Notes: generated by a model not told the origin, from the sequence alone. A stretch of DNA of 64,000 bases from Marinobacterium stanieri (GCF_900155945.1 NZ_FTMN01000001.1:821682-885681), one strand, 5' to 3'. Positions 45,077-55,255 are shown, counted from the stretch's first letter. A program made the numbers and translations.

Positions 45077-47197
45077 TCAGCGCCTCACCTGCAAACGACC
45101 CTGTTTAAGTGCTTCCAGCACACTGTCCTTGGGACCGTCAGCCAGAATGCGCCCGGCATCGACCACAATCAGTCGATCCGCCAGATCCAGCAGCGACATC
45201 TTGTGCGTCACCATCAGCAGCGTCTTGTCGCCCATGAAGCTTTTCAGCTGACGCCGCAATGCATCTTCAGAGGCGTTATCCATGGAGTTGCTGGGCTCAT
45301 CGAGCACCATGATCGAGGGGTCATGCAACAGCGCGCGCGCCAGGGCCACCGACTGTCGCTGGCCACCGGATAGCGCACTGCCGCGCTCGCCGACCGGCAT
45401 ATCGAAGCCCAGGGGATGTTTGTTCACAAAAGACTCGACACCGGCCAGGCGCGCCGCCTGGAGTATCTGTTCATCGCTGGCCTGGGGCAGGCCGATAGTG
45501 ATGTTGTCACGTACCGTACCGGCAAACAGCATCACGTCCTGAGGCACGTAGCCCACACTGCGACGCAAGTCAGAGGGCGCAATTTGCTGCATGTCGATGC
45601 CGTCAATTTCGATGGCGCCATCAGATGGCTGGTACAGCCCCAACAGCAGTTTTTGAATACTGCTTTTACCGGAACCTATACGCCCTATCAGCGCGACCTT
45701 TTCACCCGCTTCCAGTCGGAAGGAAAGCTTATGCAGGGCACCGTACTCCGTACCCGGGTAGGTGAAATCCACCTCCTTGAACTCGATGGCACCTTTCAAT
45801 TCGGGACGGTGGATATAGCGGCGCTCGCCATCGAACTCGTCCGGCAACGCCATGATTTCATCCAGCGTTTTCAACGCCTTCAGGGACTGCTCATAGTTGG
45901 CAATCAGGCTGGCCACCTGTGCCAGTGGCGCAATGGCACGGCCACTGAGAATGACACAGGCAATCAACCCACCCATGGAGAGGGTCTGATCCATGATCAT
46001 GTAGACGCCGAAAATCACCAGCAGGACCGAGGCCAGCTGCTGCACAAAGGTGGCTACATTGACCACGGACGAGGACAGCATGCGGGAGCGCAGCCCCCAG
46101 CGGGCGATATACCCCACCGATTCCTCCCAGCGCTCCTGCATGGGGCTGGCGGCACGCTGGGTTTTAAGGGTTTCCATCGCGGTCAGCGACTCGACCAGAG
46201 TACCGTTTTTCTGGGCGGTGGAACTGAAGGTGCGCTCGATGGAGCGGCGCAGTGAGGGCCGGACCATCAATGCATAGATCAGAATAATGGGGATCGCCGC
46301 TGCCGGAACCACCACCAAAGGCCCGCCAATCCAGCTGATCACCAGCAGGAACAGCACCATGAACGGGATGTCGATCAGCACGGTGTTGGTGGTAGAGCTG
46401 AGGAAATTACGGATGCTGTCGAATTCACGCAAGTTGCTGGCGAAGGCACCGACCGAATTGGGCATTGAGTCATAGCGTGTGCCCATCACCTTTTCGAACA
46501 GCCGCGATGACAGCAGCACATCGGATTTCTTACCGGCCACTTCGATGAAATAGGCCCGCAATAACTTCAAACCGAAATCGAACAGGTAGACCACCAATAC
46601 CCCGGCCGCCAGCACCCAGAGGGTTTCTTCAGCATGGTTAGGCACAACCCGGTCATATACGTTCATCACGAACAGGGGGTTGGCGAGCACGAACAGGTTG
46701 ATCAGGAGGGAGGCAAGGATAACGTCGCGGTAGATGCGGGCCGAGCGCCAGATGGTGCTCCAGAACCAGTGTCCGTCACGGTCATCATATTCGCGCCGTG
46801 AACGGTCACCCATTTTATACTCAGGCCGAACAAAAATAACATGCCCTGTATAGGCCTGTTTGAGCTTTTCCAGCGACATGCGCACCAGGCCGCCGCTCTC
46901 AGGCTCGATAATTTCGGCTTCCTTGGCCTCAAGATCCAGCGATTGCAGGATACAGGCACGTTCATCTTCCAGCAGCAGGACCACTGGCAGCAGCAGTTCG
47001 GAAATATGATCGAGACGTCGCTCAGCCAGCTTGGCAGCAAAACCACCACGCGCAGCCGCATTCAAGAAGAGCTTGGGCGTAAGTCGACCGTCCACCAAGG
47101 GCAGACCGTCCGTTAAAACCTGTGCGGACACCGGGCGTTTATTATGTTTTGTCAGCCATACAAGACAGCTGAGTAGCGGGTCCTGTTCAACATCCAT
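45077..47197 (-). CDS. Type I secretion ABC transporter (LapB-like) with inactive C39-like domain
   Basis: A 706-residue ABC exporter. The N-terminal 130 residues resemble a C39 peptidase domain, but I see no proper catalytic Cys/His/Asp set, so it is a C39-like (CLD) substrate-docking domain. Six transmembrane helices follow (about 155-420). The ATPase has Walker A GRIGSGKSS, LSGGQRQSVALARAL and Walker B IMVLDEPSNSMD. Exporters of this form move RTX adhesins and toxins without leader cleavage. Start chosen at the ATG 47197; a GTG at 47221 is in frame. First gene of the secretion operon. Confidence 0.92.
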   Translation of the reverse strand: MDVEQDPLLSCLVWLTKHNKRPVSAQVLTDGLPLVDGRLTPKLFLNAAARGGFAAKLAERRLDHISELLLPVVLLLEDERACILQSLDLEAKEAEIIEPESGGLVRMSLEKLKQAYTGHVIFVRPEYKMGDRSRREYDDRDGHWFWSTIWRSARIYRDVILASLLINLFVLANPLFVMNVYDRVVPNHAEETLWVLAAGVLVVYLFDFGLKLLRAYFIEVAGKKSDVLLSSRLFEKVMGTRYDSMPNSVGAFASNLREFDSIRNFLSSTTNTVLIDIPFMVLFLLVISWIGGPLVVVPAAAIPIILIYALMVRPSLRRSIERTFSSTAQKNGTLVESLTAMETLKTQRAASPMQERWEESVGYIARWGLRSRMLSSSVVNVATFVQQLASVLLVIFGVYMIMDQTLSMGGLIACVILSGRAIAPLAQVASLIANYEQSLKALKTLDEIMALPDEFDGERRYIHRPELKGAIEFKEVDFTYPGTEYGALHKLSFRLEAGEKVALIGRIGSGKSSIQKLLLGLYQPSDGAIEIDGIDMQQIAPSDLRRSVGYVPQDVMLFAGTVRDNITIGLPQASDEQILQAARLAGVESFVNKHPLGFDMPVGERGSALSGGQRQSVALARALLHDPSIMVLDEPSNSMDNASEDALRRQLKSFMGDKTLLMVTHKMSLLDLADRLIVVDAGRILADGPKDSVLEALKQGRLQVRR

Positions 47198-47323
47198 GCC
47201 GTTAATCCAGATAAAAAACACACTCTAACAAGTGTTTGAATTCAATCAAAGTTCTTTTACGGTTACTTTAGAGGCGTCTCTGACTACACTTCTCTACAAC
47301 CAGCTTAGACCAGGTTTTTTCCC

Positions 47324-47698
47324 ATGCTATATGCACTTAAAGATAATGACGGCAATATCACCGCATTAACCGACCGTAACATCCCTGGCGCCATCCCCGT
47401 TTCTGCTGCCGACCCGGACGTACTCGGCTTTCTCTCTCTGGATGCCTCAACCGTCAGCAGTGCAACGGATTACCTGGAAGACTCGGATCTATCCACCATC
47501 CGTATTCTGGAAGACCTGATTGACACCCTGACCGAACGCCAGGTGATTCGCTTTACCGACCTGCCACCGGAAGCCCAGCGCAAACTCTTGAGCCGAAAGG
47601 TTGCCCGTACCCTGGCCGGTGGTGAAGAAGAAATGGGAAAAGAAAGTAACGAAGTCAGCGACGAGCTGTTTTTGCGGGAAGAAGATCAGTTGTTCTGA
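47324..47698 (+). CDS. Conserved-looking 124-aa protein beside the T1SS, function unknown
   Basis: A 124-residue acidic protein starting MLYALKDNDGNITALTDRNIPGAIPV, with a helix (YLEDSDLSTIRILEDLIDTLTE) and a basic patch (LPPEAQRKLLSRKVARTLA). The start resembles small proteins that databases label 'tryptophan synthase beta-like' in pseudomonads, but I see no catalytic domain and do not trust that name. It is divergent from the ABC exporter gene and convergent with the receiver-TPR gene, overlapping it by 13 bases. A regulatory or accessory role in the secretion or adhesion system is only a guess. Confidence 0.75.
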   Translation: MLYALKDNDGNITALTDRNIPGAIPVSAADPDVLGFLSLDASTVSSATDYLEDSDLSTIRILEDLIDTLTERQVIRFTDLPPEAQRKLLSRKVARTLAGGEEEMGKESNEVSDELFLREEDQLF

Positions 47699-49278
47699 TG
47701 CATCGGCTGTTGCGACAGCAGTTCGGACAGGCGATCAGCCAAGCCCTGATGACGCTGCTGCTGGCGAGGAGACAGAGCGGCATACTGAATGCCGAAGAGG
47801 CTGTCATCACAGCGGCGCAGGGACTCTGCAAGGTCGTCTGATTGCCCACGACGCATCAGTTCCAGGTCTGCCTGAACCAGATTCAGACCTATGCTGGCAT
47901 TTTCCGGCTGCCCTCGATGTGCTTCAACAAAAGCGTTGCGCGCCTTGAGCACTTCGCCCTTGCGAAAGTACATCATCCCGGACAGGTTATTTCGCGCCCA
48001 GTCGATACTCACCATTTTACGCGTCAGCTCCTGACGCAAGGCACTCACAGACCCCGCCATGGCCGAACGTTCCAGACCATCGGTAAGCTGATCCACCCAA
48101 AGCGCCTGTTCATCCAGCGGCAGTGATTCAAACAGCGCCATTGTATCCCTGGCAGCCTGCTCTGCCCGCTGGTTTTGCCCAACACGTCTGAGAATGTCAT
48201 GTTGCAGCAGGCGTGAGCGGAATAGCGCCACCGGGTCCTGGCGGAAGTCATTCACCGCCTGCTCCAGCGTCAGCAGTGCGTCACGCTCACTATCCTGGGC
48301 AAAACTGCCCTGCTGCCCTTCCATGTATTCACAGAGGCTGCGTGCCAGTGCGAAGTAGTAATCGGGATGCTGATATGCGGAATAGCGGCCATAACGCACT
48401 GCCGCACGAAAGGCATCAACCGCTATGCGCCAGTCCTGCAGACGTGCTGCCACATTGCCCAGCTCTGCCTGCAACACGGCTACCGAAGGCTGCAGCATGA
48501 CCGATTTGCGCAACAGTGACATGGACTGCCCCCACTCGCCCTGAAGCCGATACAGGCGGGCCAGCCAGTTGAAGGCATCCAGACTCAGCTGGTTGTGATT
48601 AATCACCGAATTAAGACTTTGCTGGGCAAGGTCGAACTGACCCTGGCGATAGGCTGCCACGCCCAGCCCAACCCGCATCCAGTGCTGATCACGCATTTCC
48701 AGCATCTGGTTAAACAGCTCGGCAGCAGCCTGATAGTGCTCCAGACGCAGCAGCATGATGCCCTTGAGACGCAGCAGGAAAACCTTCAGGGCCGGATAGA
48801 ACTCCAGATTGCGGTCACACAAGGCCAGCGCTTCCACCCACTTTTGCTGATCCATCAGCTCATAAAGAGGTTGCAGGGTATGCTTCAGACGCAGCAGCTT
48901 TTCAAGACTCAATCGAATACGCGCGGAGTCATAGGGTTTGCTGATACAGAGATCCGGGGAGTACTCAAGCGAACCAAACAGAAATTCTGAAGTTTCCGGC
49001 GACGATACCAGCACATAACTGGTGGTGAAGCGGTGAATACCCTCGGCCTGGGACTCATGCAGCACCTGCAGACCGTTCTTCTCCCCCTTGCCCAGATCAT
49101 AGATCATGAAGCACAGGTCTACGGGCTGTTCACGCAAGATGGACAGCGCCATATTGACCGAGGACGCAACCATTACGTCCTTGACCCCTAAGCCGGACAG
49201 AATCTCACGCAGCCGCTGGAGGTCATCCAGATGACTGTCGAGAATCAGGGCCGACTTGCCTGAGAAAAGAGTATCCAT
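47686..49278 (-). CDS. Response regulator receiver fused to TPR repeats
   Basis: A 530-residue protein. Residues 1-125 form a receiver (ALILDSHLDDLQRLREIL, Asp in CFMIYDLGKGEKNG, CISKPYD with the conserved Lys). The rest is made of TPR-like helical repeats (for example WRIAVDAFRAAVRYGR, AAELFNQMLEMRD). There is no DNA-binding or enzymatic output, so it likely works by phosphorylation-dependent protein binding. It is placed back-to-tail with the T1SS operon and could act in the same signalling. A cognate kinase is not in the window. Confidence 0.85.
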   Translation of the reverse strand: MDTLFSGKSALILDSHLDDLQRLREILSGLGVKDVMVASSVNMALSILREQPVDLCFMIYDLGKGEKNGLQVLHESQAEGIHRFTTSYVLVSSPETSEFLFGSLEYSPDLCISKPYDSARIRLSLEKLLRLKHTLQPLYELMDQQKWVEALALCDRNLEFYPALKVFLLRLKGIMLLRLEHYQAAAELFNQMLEMRDQHWMRVGLGVAAYRQGQFDLAQQSLNSVINHNQLSLDAFNWLARLYRLQGEWGQSMSLLRKSVMLQPSVAVLQAELGNVAARLQDWRIAVDAFRAAVRYGRYSAYQHPDYYFALARSLCEYMEGQQGSFAQDSERDALLTLEQAVNDFRQDPVALFRSRLLQHDILRRVGQNQRAEQAARDTMALFESLPLDEQALWVDQLTDGLERSAMAGSVSALRQELTRKMVSIDWARNNLSGMMYFRKGEVLKARNAFVEAHRGQPENASIGLNLVQADLELMRRGQSDDLAESLRRCDDSLFGIQYAALSPRQQQRHQGLADRLSELLSQQPMHQNN

Positions 49279-49374
49279 AGGCCTACACTAACCGGTTGAT
49301 ACCGGAACATAGCACGAGCATTCCTGAAGAGGCAAAAGCCACGCCGCAACAGCAGCTTAGCTTATACAGGCACG

Positions 49375-49409
49375 AAAAAGGCCACGCCGGCATTGCCGAC
49401 ATGGCCTTT
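49375..49409 (-). terminator. Terminator after argG
   Basis: AAAGGCCA (49377-49384) and TGGCCTTT (49402-49409) enclose a second CGGC/GCCG pairing. The minus strand ends in five T after the stem. It lies 24 bases downstream of the argG stop. Confidence 0.82.
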
Positions 49410-49432
49410 ATCACGTACTGATCGACTAGGGA

Positions 49433-50659
49433 TCAGTCTTCAAGCAGGTTACGACCCTTGCTGGCAGCGATACGCATGCGCAGGGCGTTCAGCTTGATAA
49501 AGCCTTCAGCATCTTTCTGATCGTAAGAGCCGGCATCGTCTTCAAAGGTTGCAATGCTTTCGTCAAACAGGCTGTCTTCGGAACGACGACCTACAGCAGT
49601 CACAGCACCCTTGTACAGCTTGACGCGTACTTCGCCGTTTACGTTACGCTGGCTGAAGTCGATCATCTGTTGGAGCATCTTGCGCTCTTCAGACCACCAG
49701 AAGCCGTTGTAGATAACCTTGGCGTAACGCGGCATCAGTTCGTCTTTCAGGTGAGCGGCTTCACGGTCCAGAGTCAGGGACTCAATGGCACGGTGCGCCT
49801 TGAGCATGATAGTGCCCCCCGGCGTCTCGTAGCAGCCACGGGACTTCATGCCGACGAAACGGTTTTCGACGATATCCAGACGACCAACGCCGTTGGCACC
49901 ACCCACCTTGTTCAGGTATTCCAGCACAGTTGCCGGCGTCATTTCCTTGCCGTCGATGGCAACGATATCGCCCTTGCGGTAGGTCAGATCCAGGTAGGTC
50001 GGCTCATCCGGAGCCTGCTCCGGGCTGACGCTCCAGCGCCACATGTCTTCTTCAGCTTCCGCCCAGGGATCTTCCAGAATGCCGCCTTCGTAGGAGATGT
50101 GCAGCAGGTTGGCATCCATGGAGTACGGAGACTTCTTCTTGCTGGAGCTGAAATCAACCGGGATATCACGCTCTTCGCAGTACGCCATCAGGGTTTCACG
50201 GGACGTCAGATCCCATTCACGCCAGGGCGCGATCACTTTGACGCCCGGCTTCAGCGCGTAGGCACCCAGCTCGAAACGTACCTGGTCGTTACCCTTGCCG
50301 GTCGCACCGTGGGAGATGGCATCGGCACCAGTTTCGTTGGCGATTTCAATCAGACGCTTGGCAATGAGCGGACGCGCGATAGACGTGCCGAGCAGGTACT
50401 CACCTTCATAGATGGTGTTGGCACGGAACATCGGGAAAACGAAGTCACGCACAAACTCTTCGCGCAGGTCTTCGATGTAGATTTCCTTAACGCCCAGGGC
50501 TTCAGCCTTGGCACGCGCAGGTTCAACTTCTTCACCCTGACCCAGGTCGGCTGTGAAGGTCACCACTTCGCAGTTGTAGGTGTCCTGCAACCAGCGCACG
50601 ATTACAGAAGTATCCAGACCGCCTGAATACGCCAGAACGACCTTTTTAATATCGGACAT
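49433..50659 (-). CDS. argG: Argininosuccinate synthase
   Basis: A 408-residue enzyme joining citrulline and aspartate with ATP in arginine biosynthesis. It has the PP-loop [17 protein letters not shown] at the N-terminus, [11 protein letters not shown] with substrate contacts, [14 protein letters not shown] and the C-terminal [18 protein letters not shown]. Standard length and an independent gene with its own terminator. It is followed on the same strand upstream by motY, the Pseudomonas order (argG-motY). Confidence 0.98.
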   Translation of the reverse strand: MSDIKKVVLAYSGGLDTSVIVRWLQDTYNCEVVTFTADLGQGEEVEPARAKAEALGVKEIYIEDLREEFVRDFVFPMFRANTIYEGEYLLGTSIARPLIAKRLIEIANETGADAISHGATGKGNDQVRFELGAYALKPGVKVIAPWREWDLTSRETLMAYCEERDIPVDFSSSKKKSPYSMDANLLHISYEGGILEDPWAEAEEDMWRWSVSPEQAPDEPTYLDLTYRKGDIVAIDGKEMTPATVLEYLNKVGGANGVGRLDIVENRFVGMKSRGCYETPGGTIMLKAHRAIESLTLDREAAHLKDELMPRYAKVIYNGFWWSEERKMLQQMIDFSQRNVNGEVRVKLYKGAVTAVGRRSEDSLFDESIATFEDDAGSYDQKDAEGFIKLNALRMRIAASKGRNLLED

Positions 50660-50772
50660 GTTGCTGCTCCAGAAACAAAGCGCCGGATGACAGAACGCAC
50701 ACCCGGCCAGGAAAATTCACTCGGCACAATTGCGGCATACTATAACAGAAAGCATTGCCGCACTGAACTTTG

Positions 50773-51633
50773 CTACTCACGCTCCAGGCGGATGGCCACG
50801 CGACGGTTGCGCGCCCTGTTTTCCGCGCTGGTATTGGGCACCACCGGATAACGCTCACCGTGATAACGGGTCGTAATCATGTCTTCGGGAATCCCCTGAC
50901 TGACCAGATAACGGGTAACCTCTTCGGCACGCTTCTTGGAAAGGTCACGGTTAAGCAGACGGCGGCCGTAGTTATCGGAGTGGCCATCCACATAAATCGA
51001 CTTCACGCTGTCATCGGTTTTCACATAGAGCGCAATCAGACCCAGACGCTCACGGGTAGCATCTGACAGGCGCCAGGCCGCAGATGGAAAGAGTACAGCA
51101 GTGCGTGCCACCTGACGGTAATTCACCGGCAACAGGGTCGTCAGACAGCCCAGGTAATCATCGTAGGCGGACTGGAAGTTGGCTGCCGAAATGCCGACTT
51201 CCACCGGCTCATTGGTATCAAACCATTCATCACTGGCAAAGGTCGGCGTCATCCCCTTGTGCAGCGCCACCAGCATGGCGTTGGCCAGCTCACTGCCGAG
51301 ACTGAAGCCCCCGCTTTCCGCACTGATTTCAACACGCCCCAGATTGACCGGTGCGACACCGGGCTGCCAGGGCGAGGCGCGCGCAATCAGACGGGCTTCA
51401 CCATCAAGCTGATATTTTTGCGTGGGCCGCAATTCAAAACGCAGCCGCTCCCCCGCCTCGTGCTCAAATACGGCACGACCAAACGCCGGCACCGCCTGAC
51501 TGAGGCGGCAGAAAAAGCGGGAGGTTTCCATTTCCCACACCGACTCGTCGATGGAGGCACGAAAGACCACGGCCTGGGCCGACACCGGCAGCAGCATCAA
51601 CAGCATCAGCAGTGCGGAACAGCGCAAAATCAA
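50773..51633 (-). CDS. motY: Sodium-type flagellar motor protein MotY
   Basis: A 286-residue periplasmic protein with a signal peptide (cleavage near residue 21, AQA-VVF), an N-terminal MotY-type beta domain (about 22-155) and a C-terminal OmpA-like peptidoglycan-binding domain (about 175-280: [27 protein letters not shown]). MotY forms the T ring around the polar flagellar motor and anchors the stator in the cell wall, and indicates a polar flagellum of Vibrio/Pseudomonas type. The gene neighbours argG and rnt as in pseudomonads. Confidence 0.9.
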   Translation of the reverse strand: MILRCSALLMLLMLLPVSAQAVVFRASIDESVWEMETSRFFCRLSQAVPAFGRAVFEHEAGERLRFELRPTQKYQLDGEARLIARASPWQPGVAPVNLGRVEISAESGGFSLGSELANAMLVALHKGMTPTFASDEWFDTNEPVEVGISAANFQSAYDDYLGCLTTLLPVNYRQVARTAVLFPSAAWRLSDATRERLGLIALYVKTDDSVKSIYVDGHSDNYGRRLLNRDLSKKRAEEVTRYLVSQGIPEDMITTRYHGERYPVVPNTSAENRARNRRVAIRLERE

Positions 51634-51771
51634 GGATCGTGTCTCCCGGTGGGCTTGGTGGTACAGAAACTATCGGCCAAAGGCAGCAGTCCTTTAAACT
51701 GCCGTTTTGACCCCCGTAGTCAGGCTGTTAGAATGCCTGCGGTCATTTACAACTTGCAAGTAAGGATTTTT

Positions 51772-52422
51772 GTGGCTCATCATCATGGCTCTCCCAACCC
51801 CATGGCTGACCGCTTTCGCGGCTTTCTGCCCGTAGTCGTCGACGTCGAAACAGCCGGTTTCAATCCGCGCACCGACGCCCTGCTCGAAATCGCTGCGGTT
51901 ACGCTCACCATGGACGAGAATGGCTACCTGATGATCGATCAGAGCTACGACGCCAACGTAAAACCCTTCCCCGGCGCTAACCTTGAGCCCTCGGCACTGG
52001 CCTTCACCGGCATCGACCCTGATGACCCAGCGCGCAATGCGGTCAGCGAGAAAGAAGCGCTGGAGACGATTTTCAAGCCAATCCGGAAATCGATCAAGTC
52101 TCACGGCTGCAAACGTGCTGTTCTGGTTGGCCACAACGCCAACTTCGACCACAGCTTTGTTTCCAGCGCGGCGGAACGTTGCGACAGCAAGCGCAACCCT
52201 TTCCACCCGTTTTCGACCTTCGACACCGTTTCCTTGGCAGGCCTCGCCTATGGGCAGACCGTACTGGCCAAGGCCTGTGATATCGCCGGTATCGACTTTG
52301 ACAATGAACAGGCGCACTCAGCCCTGTACGACACCATGAAAACGGCCGAGCTTTTTTGCGCCATCGTCAACCGCTGGAAGGACATGGGCGGCTGGGACAT
52401 GGTGCTGGATACCCGCGAATAA
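51772..52422 (+). CDS. rnt: Ribonuclease T
   Basis: A 216-residue DEDDh exonuclease that trims the 3' ends of tRNA, 5S and 23S rRNA and other structured RNAs. Catalytic residues are visible: Asp24 and Glu26 ([18 protein letters not shown]), Asp in HNANFDHSF, and His/Asp in [10 protein letters not shown]. The start is the GTG at 51772, five to six bases after AAGGA; an ATG ten codons later (51802) is possible. It is followed by a bidirectional terminator. Confidence 0.95.
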   Translation: MAHHHGSPNPMADRFRGFLPVVVDVETAGFNPRTDALLEIAAVTLTMDENGYLMIDQSYDANVKPFPGANLEPSALAFTGIDPDDPARNAVSEKEALETIFKPIRKSIKSHGCKRAVLVGHNANFDHSFVSSAAERCDSKRNPFHPFSTFDTVSLAGLAYGQTVLAKACDIAGIDFDNEQAHSALYDTMKTAELFCAIVNRWKDMGGWDMVLDTRE

Positions 52423-52440
52423 ACAGCGCGGGCAAGCCAC

Positions 52441-52472
52441 AAAAAAACGCGCTCATTGAGCGCGTTTTTTTA
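52441..52472. terminator. Bidirectional terminator between rnt and grxD
   Basis: ACGCGCTC and GAGCGCGT (8 bp, 52447-52465) with runs of seven A and seven T on either side, located between the convergent rnt and grxD genes. Confidence 0.95.
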
Positions 52473-52491
52473 TTCCGTCACGATGCTGGCC

Positions 52492-52821
52492 TCAGGCGCT
52501 TTCATCGTCCTTGGCCGCAGCCTCAATCATTTCCTTCAGCTCGCCACTGGCGGCCATGTCGCAAATGATATCGCAGCCACCGACCAGTTCGCCGTTGATC
52601 CACAGCTGGGGGAAGGTCGGCCAGTTGGCATACTTGGGCAGCTCGGCACGGATATCCGGGTTTTCCAGAATGTTGACGAAGGCAAAACGCTCGCCACAGG
52701 ACATCACGGCTTCAACCGCACGGGAAGAGAAGCCACACTGCGGGAAACGGGGCGTGCCTTTCATATACAGCAGGATCGCGTTGTTCTCGATCTGCTCCTT
52801 GATGTTTTCAACTACACTCAT
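52492..52821 (-). CDS. grxD: Monothiol glutaredoxin Grx4
   Basis: A 109-residue monothiol glutaredoxin with the active-site motif CGFS (Cys29) in PRFPQCGFSSRAVEA, the WPTFPQLWINGELVGGCDI substrate groove and GSH-binding residues. It carries Fe-S clusters with BolA proteins for iron homeostasis and cluster transfer. Start at the ATG 52821 (AGGTGT upstream); a longer frame to 52866 includes the spacer. Single gene with a terminator at its end. Confidence 0.96.
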   Translation of the reverse strand: MSVVENIKEQIENNAILLYMKGTPRFPQCGFSSRAVEAVMSCGERFAFVNILENPDIRAELPKYANWPTFPQLWINGELVGGCDIICDMAASGELKEMIEAAAKDDESA

Positions 52822-52996
52822 GGATACACCTTTTAGTTCAAATCTTGGGTCCGAGCCAGCGGACATTCTAACATATACCCCAGCATTTCACTCAACTTAA
52901 CTGAATTCTGCGGCTTCTCTCCTTATATTGTTGGGGCCAAGGCTTGATTTTTCAATCAAAGTGTCGCCTGCCTGATCCAGGTTAAGGTCTATTCAA

Positions 52997-53025
52997 TTGC
53001 CAAACGCCCTTGCGCCCCATAGAAT
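52997..53025 (+). promoter_or_regulatory. Sigma70 promoter candidate for argD-argF
   Basis: TTGCCA (52997-53002), a 17-bp spacer and TAGAAT (53020-53025) lie about 55 bases before the argD ATG. An ArgR-like TGTCGC hexamer at 52962-52967 is just upstream, but the remaining half-site positions do not match. A TTGATT/AATCAA inverted repeat at 52943-52958 is also there. Confidence 0.5.
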
Positions 53026-53037
53026 GTTTCTTTTATC

Positions 53038-53058
53038 GGCAGCCAAGGCTGCCTTTTT
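53038..53058 (+). other. 5' hairpin in the argD leader
   Basis: GGCAGC/GCTGCC (53038-53053) followed by five T resembles an intrinsic terminator but starts about six bases after the predicted transcription start, too early to terminate efficiently. It may instead stabilise the mRNA 5' end or insulate from upstream read-through. Confidence 0.45.
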
Positions 53059-53078
53059 GCGTTGTAGGGAGATGCCCC

Positions 53079-54284
53079 ATGGCAACCCAGCCATTGATGA
53101 ACGTTTTCAACCGGCTCTCAGTCGCCTTTGAACGTGGTGAAGGTTCCTGGCTGTACGATACCGACGGCAACCGCTATCTGGATGCACTCTGTGGCATCGC
53201 CGTTACCGGACTGGGCCACGCCCATCCAGCGGTTACCCGCGCCATCAGCGAGCAGGCCGGCAAACTGATACATTGTTCCAACCTGTACACCATTCCGCTG
53301 CAGGAAGAACTGGCCGAGCGCCTGACCCGTATTTCCGGCATGGAGAATGTGTTTTTTGCCAACTCCGGTGCCGAAGCCAATGAAGCTGCCATCAAGCTGG
53401 CCCGTCGCCATGGCCATGCCCGCGGCATCGATACCCCGACCATCATTGTCATGGAGCAGTCTTTCCACGGGCGCACCCTGGCAACCCTGAGCGCAACCGG
53501 TAACCGCGCCGTTCAGCAGGGCTTTGAGCCCCTGGTCGGTGGTTTTGTCCGCGTCCCCTTCGACGACGCCGAAGCTGTACGTCAGGTCGCCAGCAACAAC
53601 CCCAACGTGGTCGCTGTTCTGGTAGAACCGATCCAGGGTGAAGGTGGCGTTCACATTCCGGCCGATGATTACCTGGCCCAGCTGCGCGCCATCTGTGATG
53701 AGCACCAGCTGCTGCTGATGCTGGACGAAGTACAGACCGGCAACGGCCGTACCGGCCAGTTCTTTGCCTACCAGCACACCGATATTCTGCCCGACGTGGT
53801 GACCACCGCCAAAGGCCTGGGCAACGGTTTCCCGATCGGTGCCTGTCTGGCTCGTGGTGCGGCAGCCGAAGTGTTCATGCCCGGCGCCCACGGCACCACC
53901 TTTGGCGGCAACCCGCTGGCCTGTGCCGTGGGTATCGCGGTCGTCGATACCATTGTGCAGGATGGCCTCTGTGCCCGCGCCGAAGCACTGGGCAAGCGTA
54001 TTTGCGATGGTTTCCGCGCCGAGATCGGCGATGCCCCCTTCGTTCGCGAGATCCGCAACAAGGGCCTGATGATCGGCATCGAACTGACCGAAGCAGGCAC
54101 CGAGCTGGCCGTATTGGCCAAGGTCAAGGGTGTACTGCTCAATATTACCGGCGGCGGACACGTTATCCGCATGTTGCCGCCTCTGGTCATGACCGATCAT
54201 GAAGCCGACCTTCTGGTCAGCACCGTATCCCAACTGGTTCGTGTCTACGCAGGTGAAGAACTCGACACCGCACCGAATCCTTAA
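53079..54284 (+). CDS. argD: Acetylornithine aminotransferase
   Basis: A 401-residue class III PLP aminotransferase. Landmarks: [64 protein letters not shown] and the PLP-lysine segment TTAKGLGNGFPIGA near residue 250. It acts in arginine biosynthesis (acetylglutamate semialdehyde to acetylornithine) and probably also in lysine synthesis. The ATG at 53079 has GGGAGA upstream. It is followed 55 bases later by argF, forming an argDF unit as in many Oceanospirillales. Confidence 0.95.
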   Translation: MATQPLMNVFNRLSVAFERGEGSWLYDTDGNRYLDALCGIAVTGLGHAHPAVTRAISEQAGKLIHCSNLYTIPLQEELAERLTRISGMENVFFANSGAEANEAAIKLARRHGHARGIDTPTIIVMEQSFHGRTLATLSATGNRAVQQGFEPLVGGFVRVPFDDAEAVRQVASNNPNVVAVLVEPIQGEGGVHIPADDYLAQLRAICDEHQLLLMLDEVQTGNGRTGQFFAYQHTDILPDVVTTAKGLGNGFPIGACLARGAAAEVFMPGAHGTTFGGNPLACAVGIAVVDTIVQDGLCARAEALGKRICDGFRAEIGDAPFVREIRNKGLMIGIELTEAGTELAVLAKVKGVLLNITGGGHVIRMLPPLVMTDHEADLLVSTVSQLVRVYAGEELDTAPNP

Positions 54285-54339
54285 ACCTGAACCCTGAACG
54301 GGAGCCGGCGGTCCGAACGATCGCCGACCATACCAATTT

Positions 54340-55248
54340 ATGAGTACAAGACATTTCTTAACCCTGATGGACATGACGCCCGACGAACTGCAACAGATCG
54401 TCCAGCGCGCCATCATTCTCAAGCAGATGCGTAATGCCGGCGAGACTTACGAGCCGCTGAAAAACAAGGTCATGTCCATGATCTTCGAAAAGGCATCTAC
54501 CCGTACCCGTGTCTCTTTCGAAGCCGGCATGGCACAGTTCGGTGGCCACGCCATGTTCCTGTCACCCCGCGACACTCAGCTGGGCCGTGGCGAACCGGTC
54601 GAAGACAGCGCCCGCGTCATCTCCAGCATGGTCGACGTGGTCATGATCCGTACCTTCAGCCACGAGCTGGTCGAAAGCTTTGCACGCTACTCCAAGGTAC
54701 CGGTCATCAACGCACTGACCGATGACTTCCACCCCTGCCAGCTGCTGGCTGACATGCAGACCTTTATCGAGCACCGCGGCTCCATCAAGGGCAAGACAGT
54801 TGCCTGGGTCGGTGACGGCAACAACATGTGCAACTCCTACATCAACGCGGCACGCCAGTTCGACTTCCAGCTGAACGTCGCCTGCCCCGAAGGATTCGCA
54901 CCCAACGAAGACCTGGTCAATCGCAACAGCGACCGGGTGAGTATCTTTGAAAGCCCCGAAGAGGCTGTCAAAGGCGCTCACCTGGTGGTGACCGATGTCT
55001 GGGCCTCCATGGGCCAGGAAGATGAGCAGAAGGAACGTATTCGCGAGTTCCGCGGCTACCAGGTCAGCCCCGAGCTGATGGATCATGCGGCAGAAGACGC
55101 CATCTTCATGCACTGCCTGCCCGCCCACCGCGGTGAAGAAGTCAGCGAAGACATGCTGGAAGACCCACGCTCCGTGGTATTCGACGAAGCCGAGAACCGC
55201 CTGCACGCACAAAAAGCGCTGCTGGAATTCCTGCTGGTCAAATCCTGA
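54340..55248 (+). CDS. argF: Ornithine carbamoyltransferase
   Basis: A 302-residue transcarbamylase with [16 protein letters not shown] (carbamoyl-phosphate site STRTR near residue 52), the [11 protein letters not shown] segment, the ornithine-binding region [11 protein letters not shown] and the [12 protein letters not shown] motif with the catalytic cysteine. It converts ornithine to citrulline. The start aligns with Pseudomonas ArgF, but the Shine-Dalgarno is weak. Anabolic role suggested by its linkage to argD. Confidence 0.97.
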   Translation: MSTRHFLTLMDMTPDELQQIVQRAIILKQMRNAGETYEPLKNKVMSMIFEKASTRTRVSFEAGMAQFGGHAMFLSPRDTQLGRGEPVEDSARVISSMVDVVMIRTFSHELVESFARYSKVPVINALTDDFHPCQLLADMQTFIEHRGSIKGKTVAWVGDGNNMCNSYINAARQFDFQLNVACPEGFAPNEDLVNRNSDRVSIFESPEEAVKGAHLVVTDVWASMGQEDEQKERIREFRGYQVSPELMDHAAEDAIFMHCLPAHRGEEVSEDMLEDPRSVVFDEAENRLHAQKALLEFLLVKS

Positions 55249-55255
55249 GTGTGCT

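Noticed and set aside
45077-47197. Active C39 bacteriocin-type peptidase at the exporter N-terminus
   Set aside because: The Cys/His/Asp set in C39 spacing is not seen; the domain is better read as the inactive C39-like docking domain of adhesin/RTX exporters.
53118-54422. 434-codon minus-strand frame opposite argD/argF
   Set aside because: Antisense to two recognised arginine genes; Gly/Gln-rich shadow.
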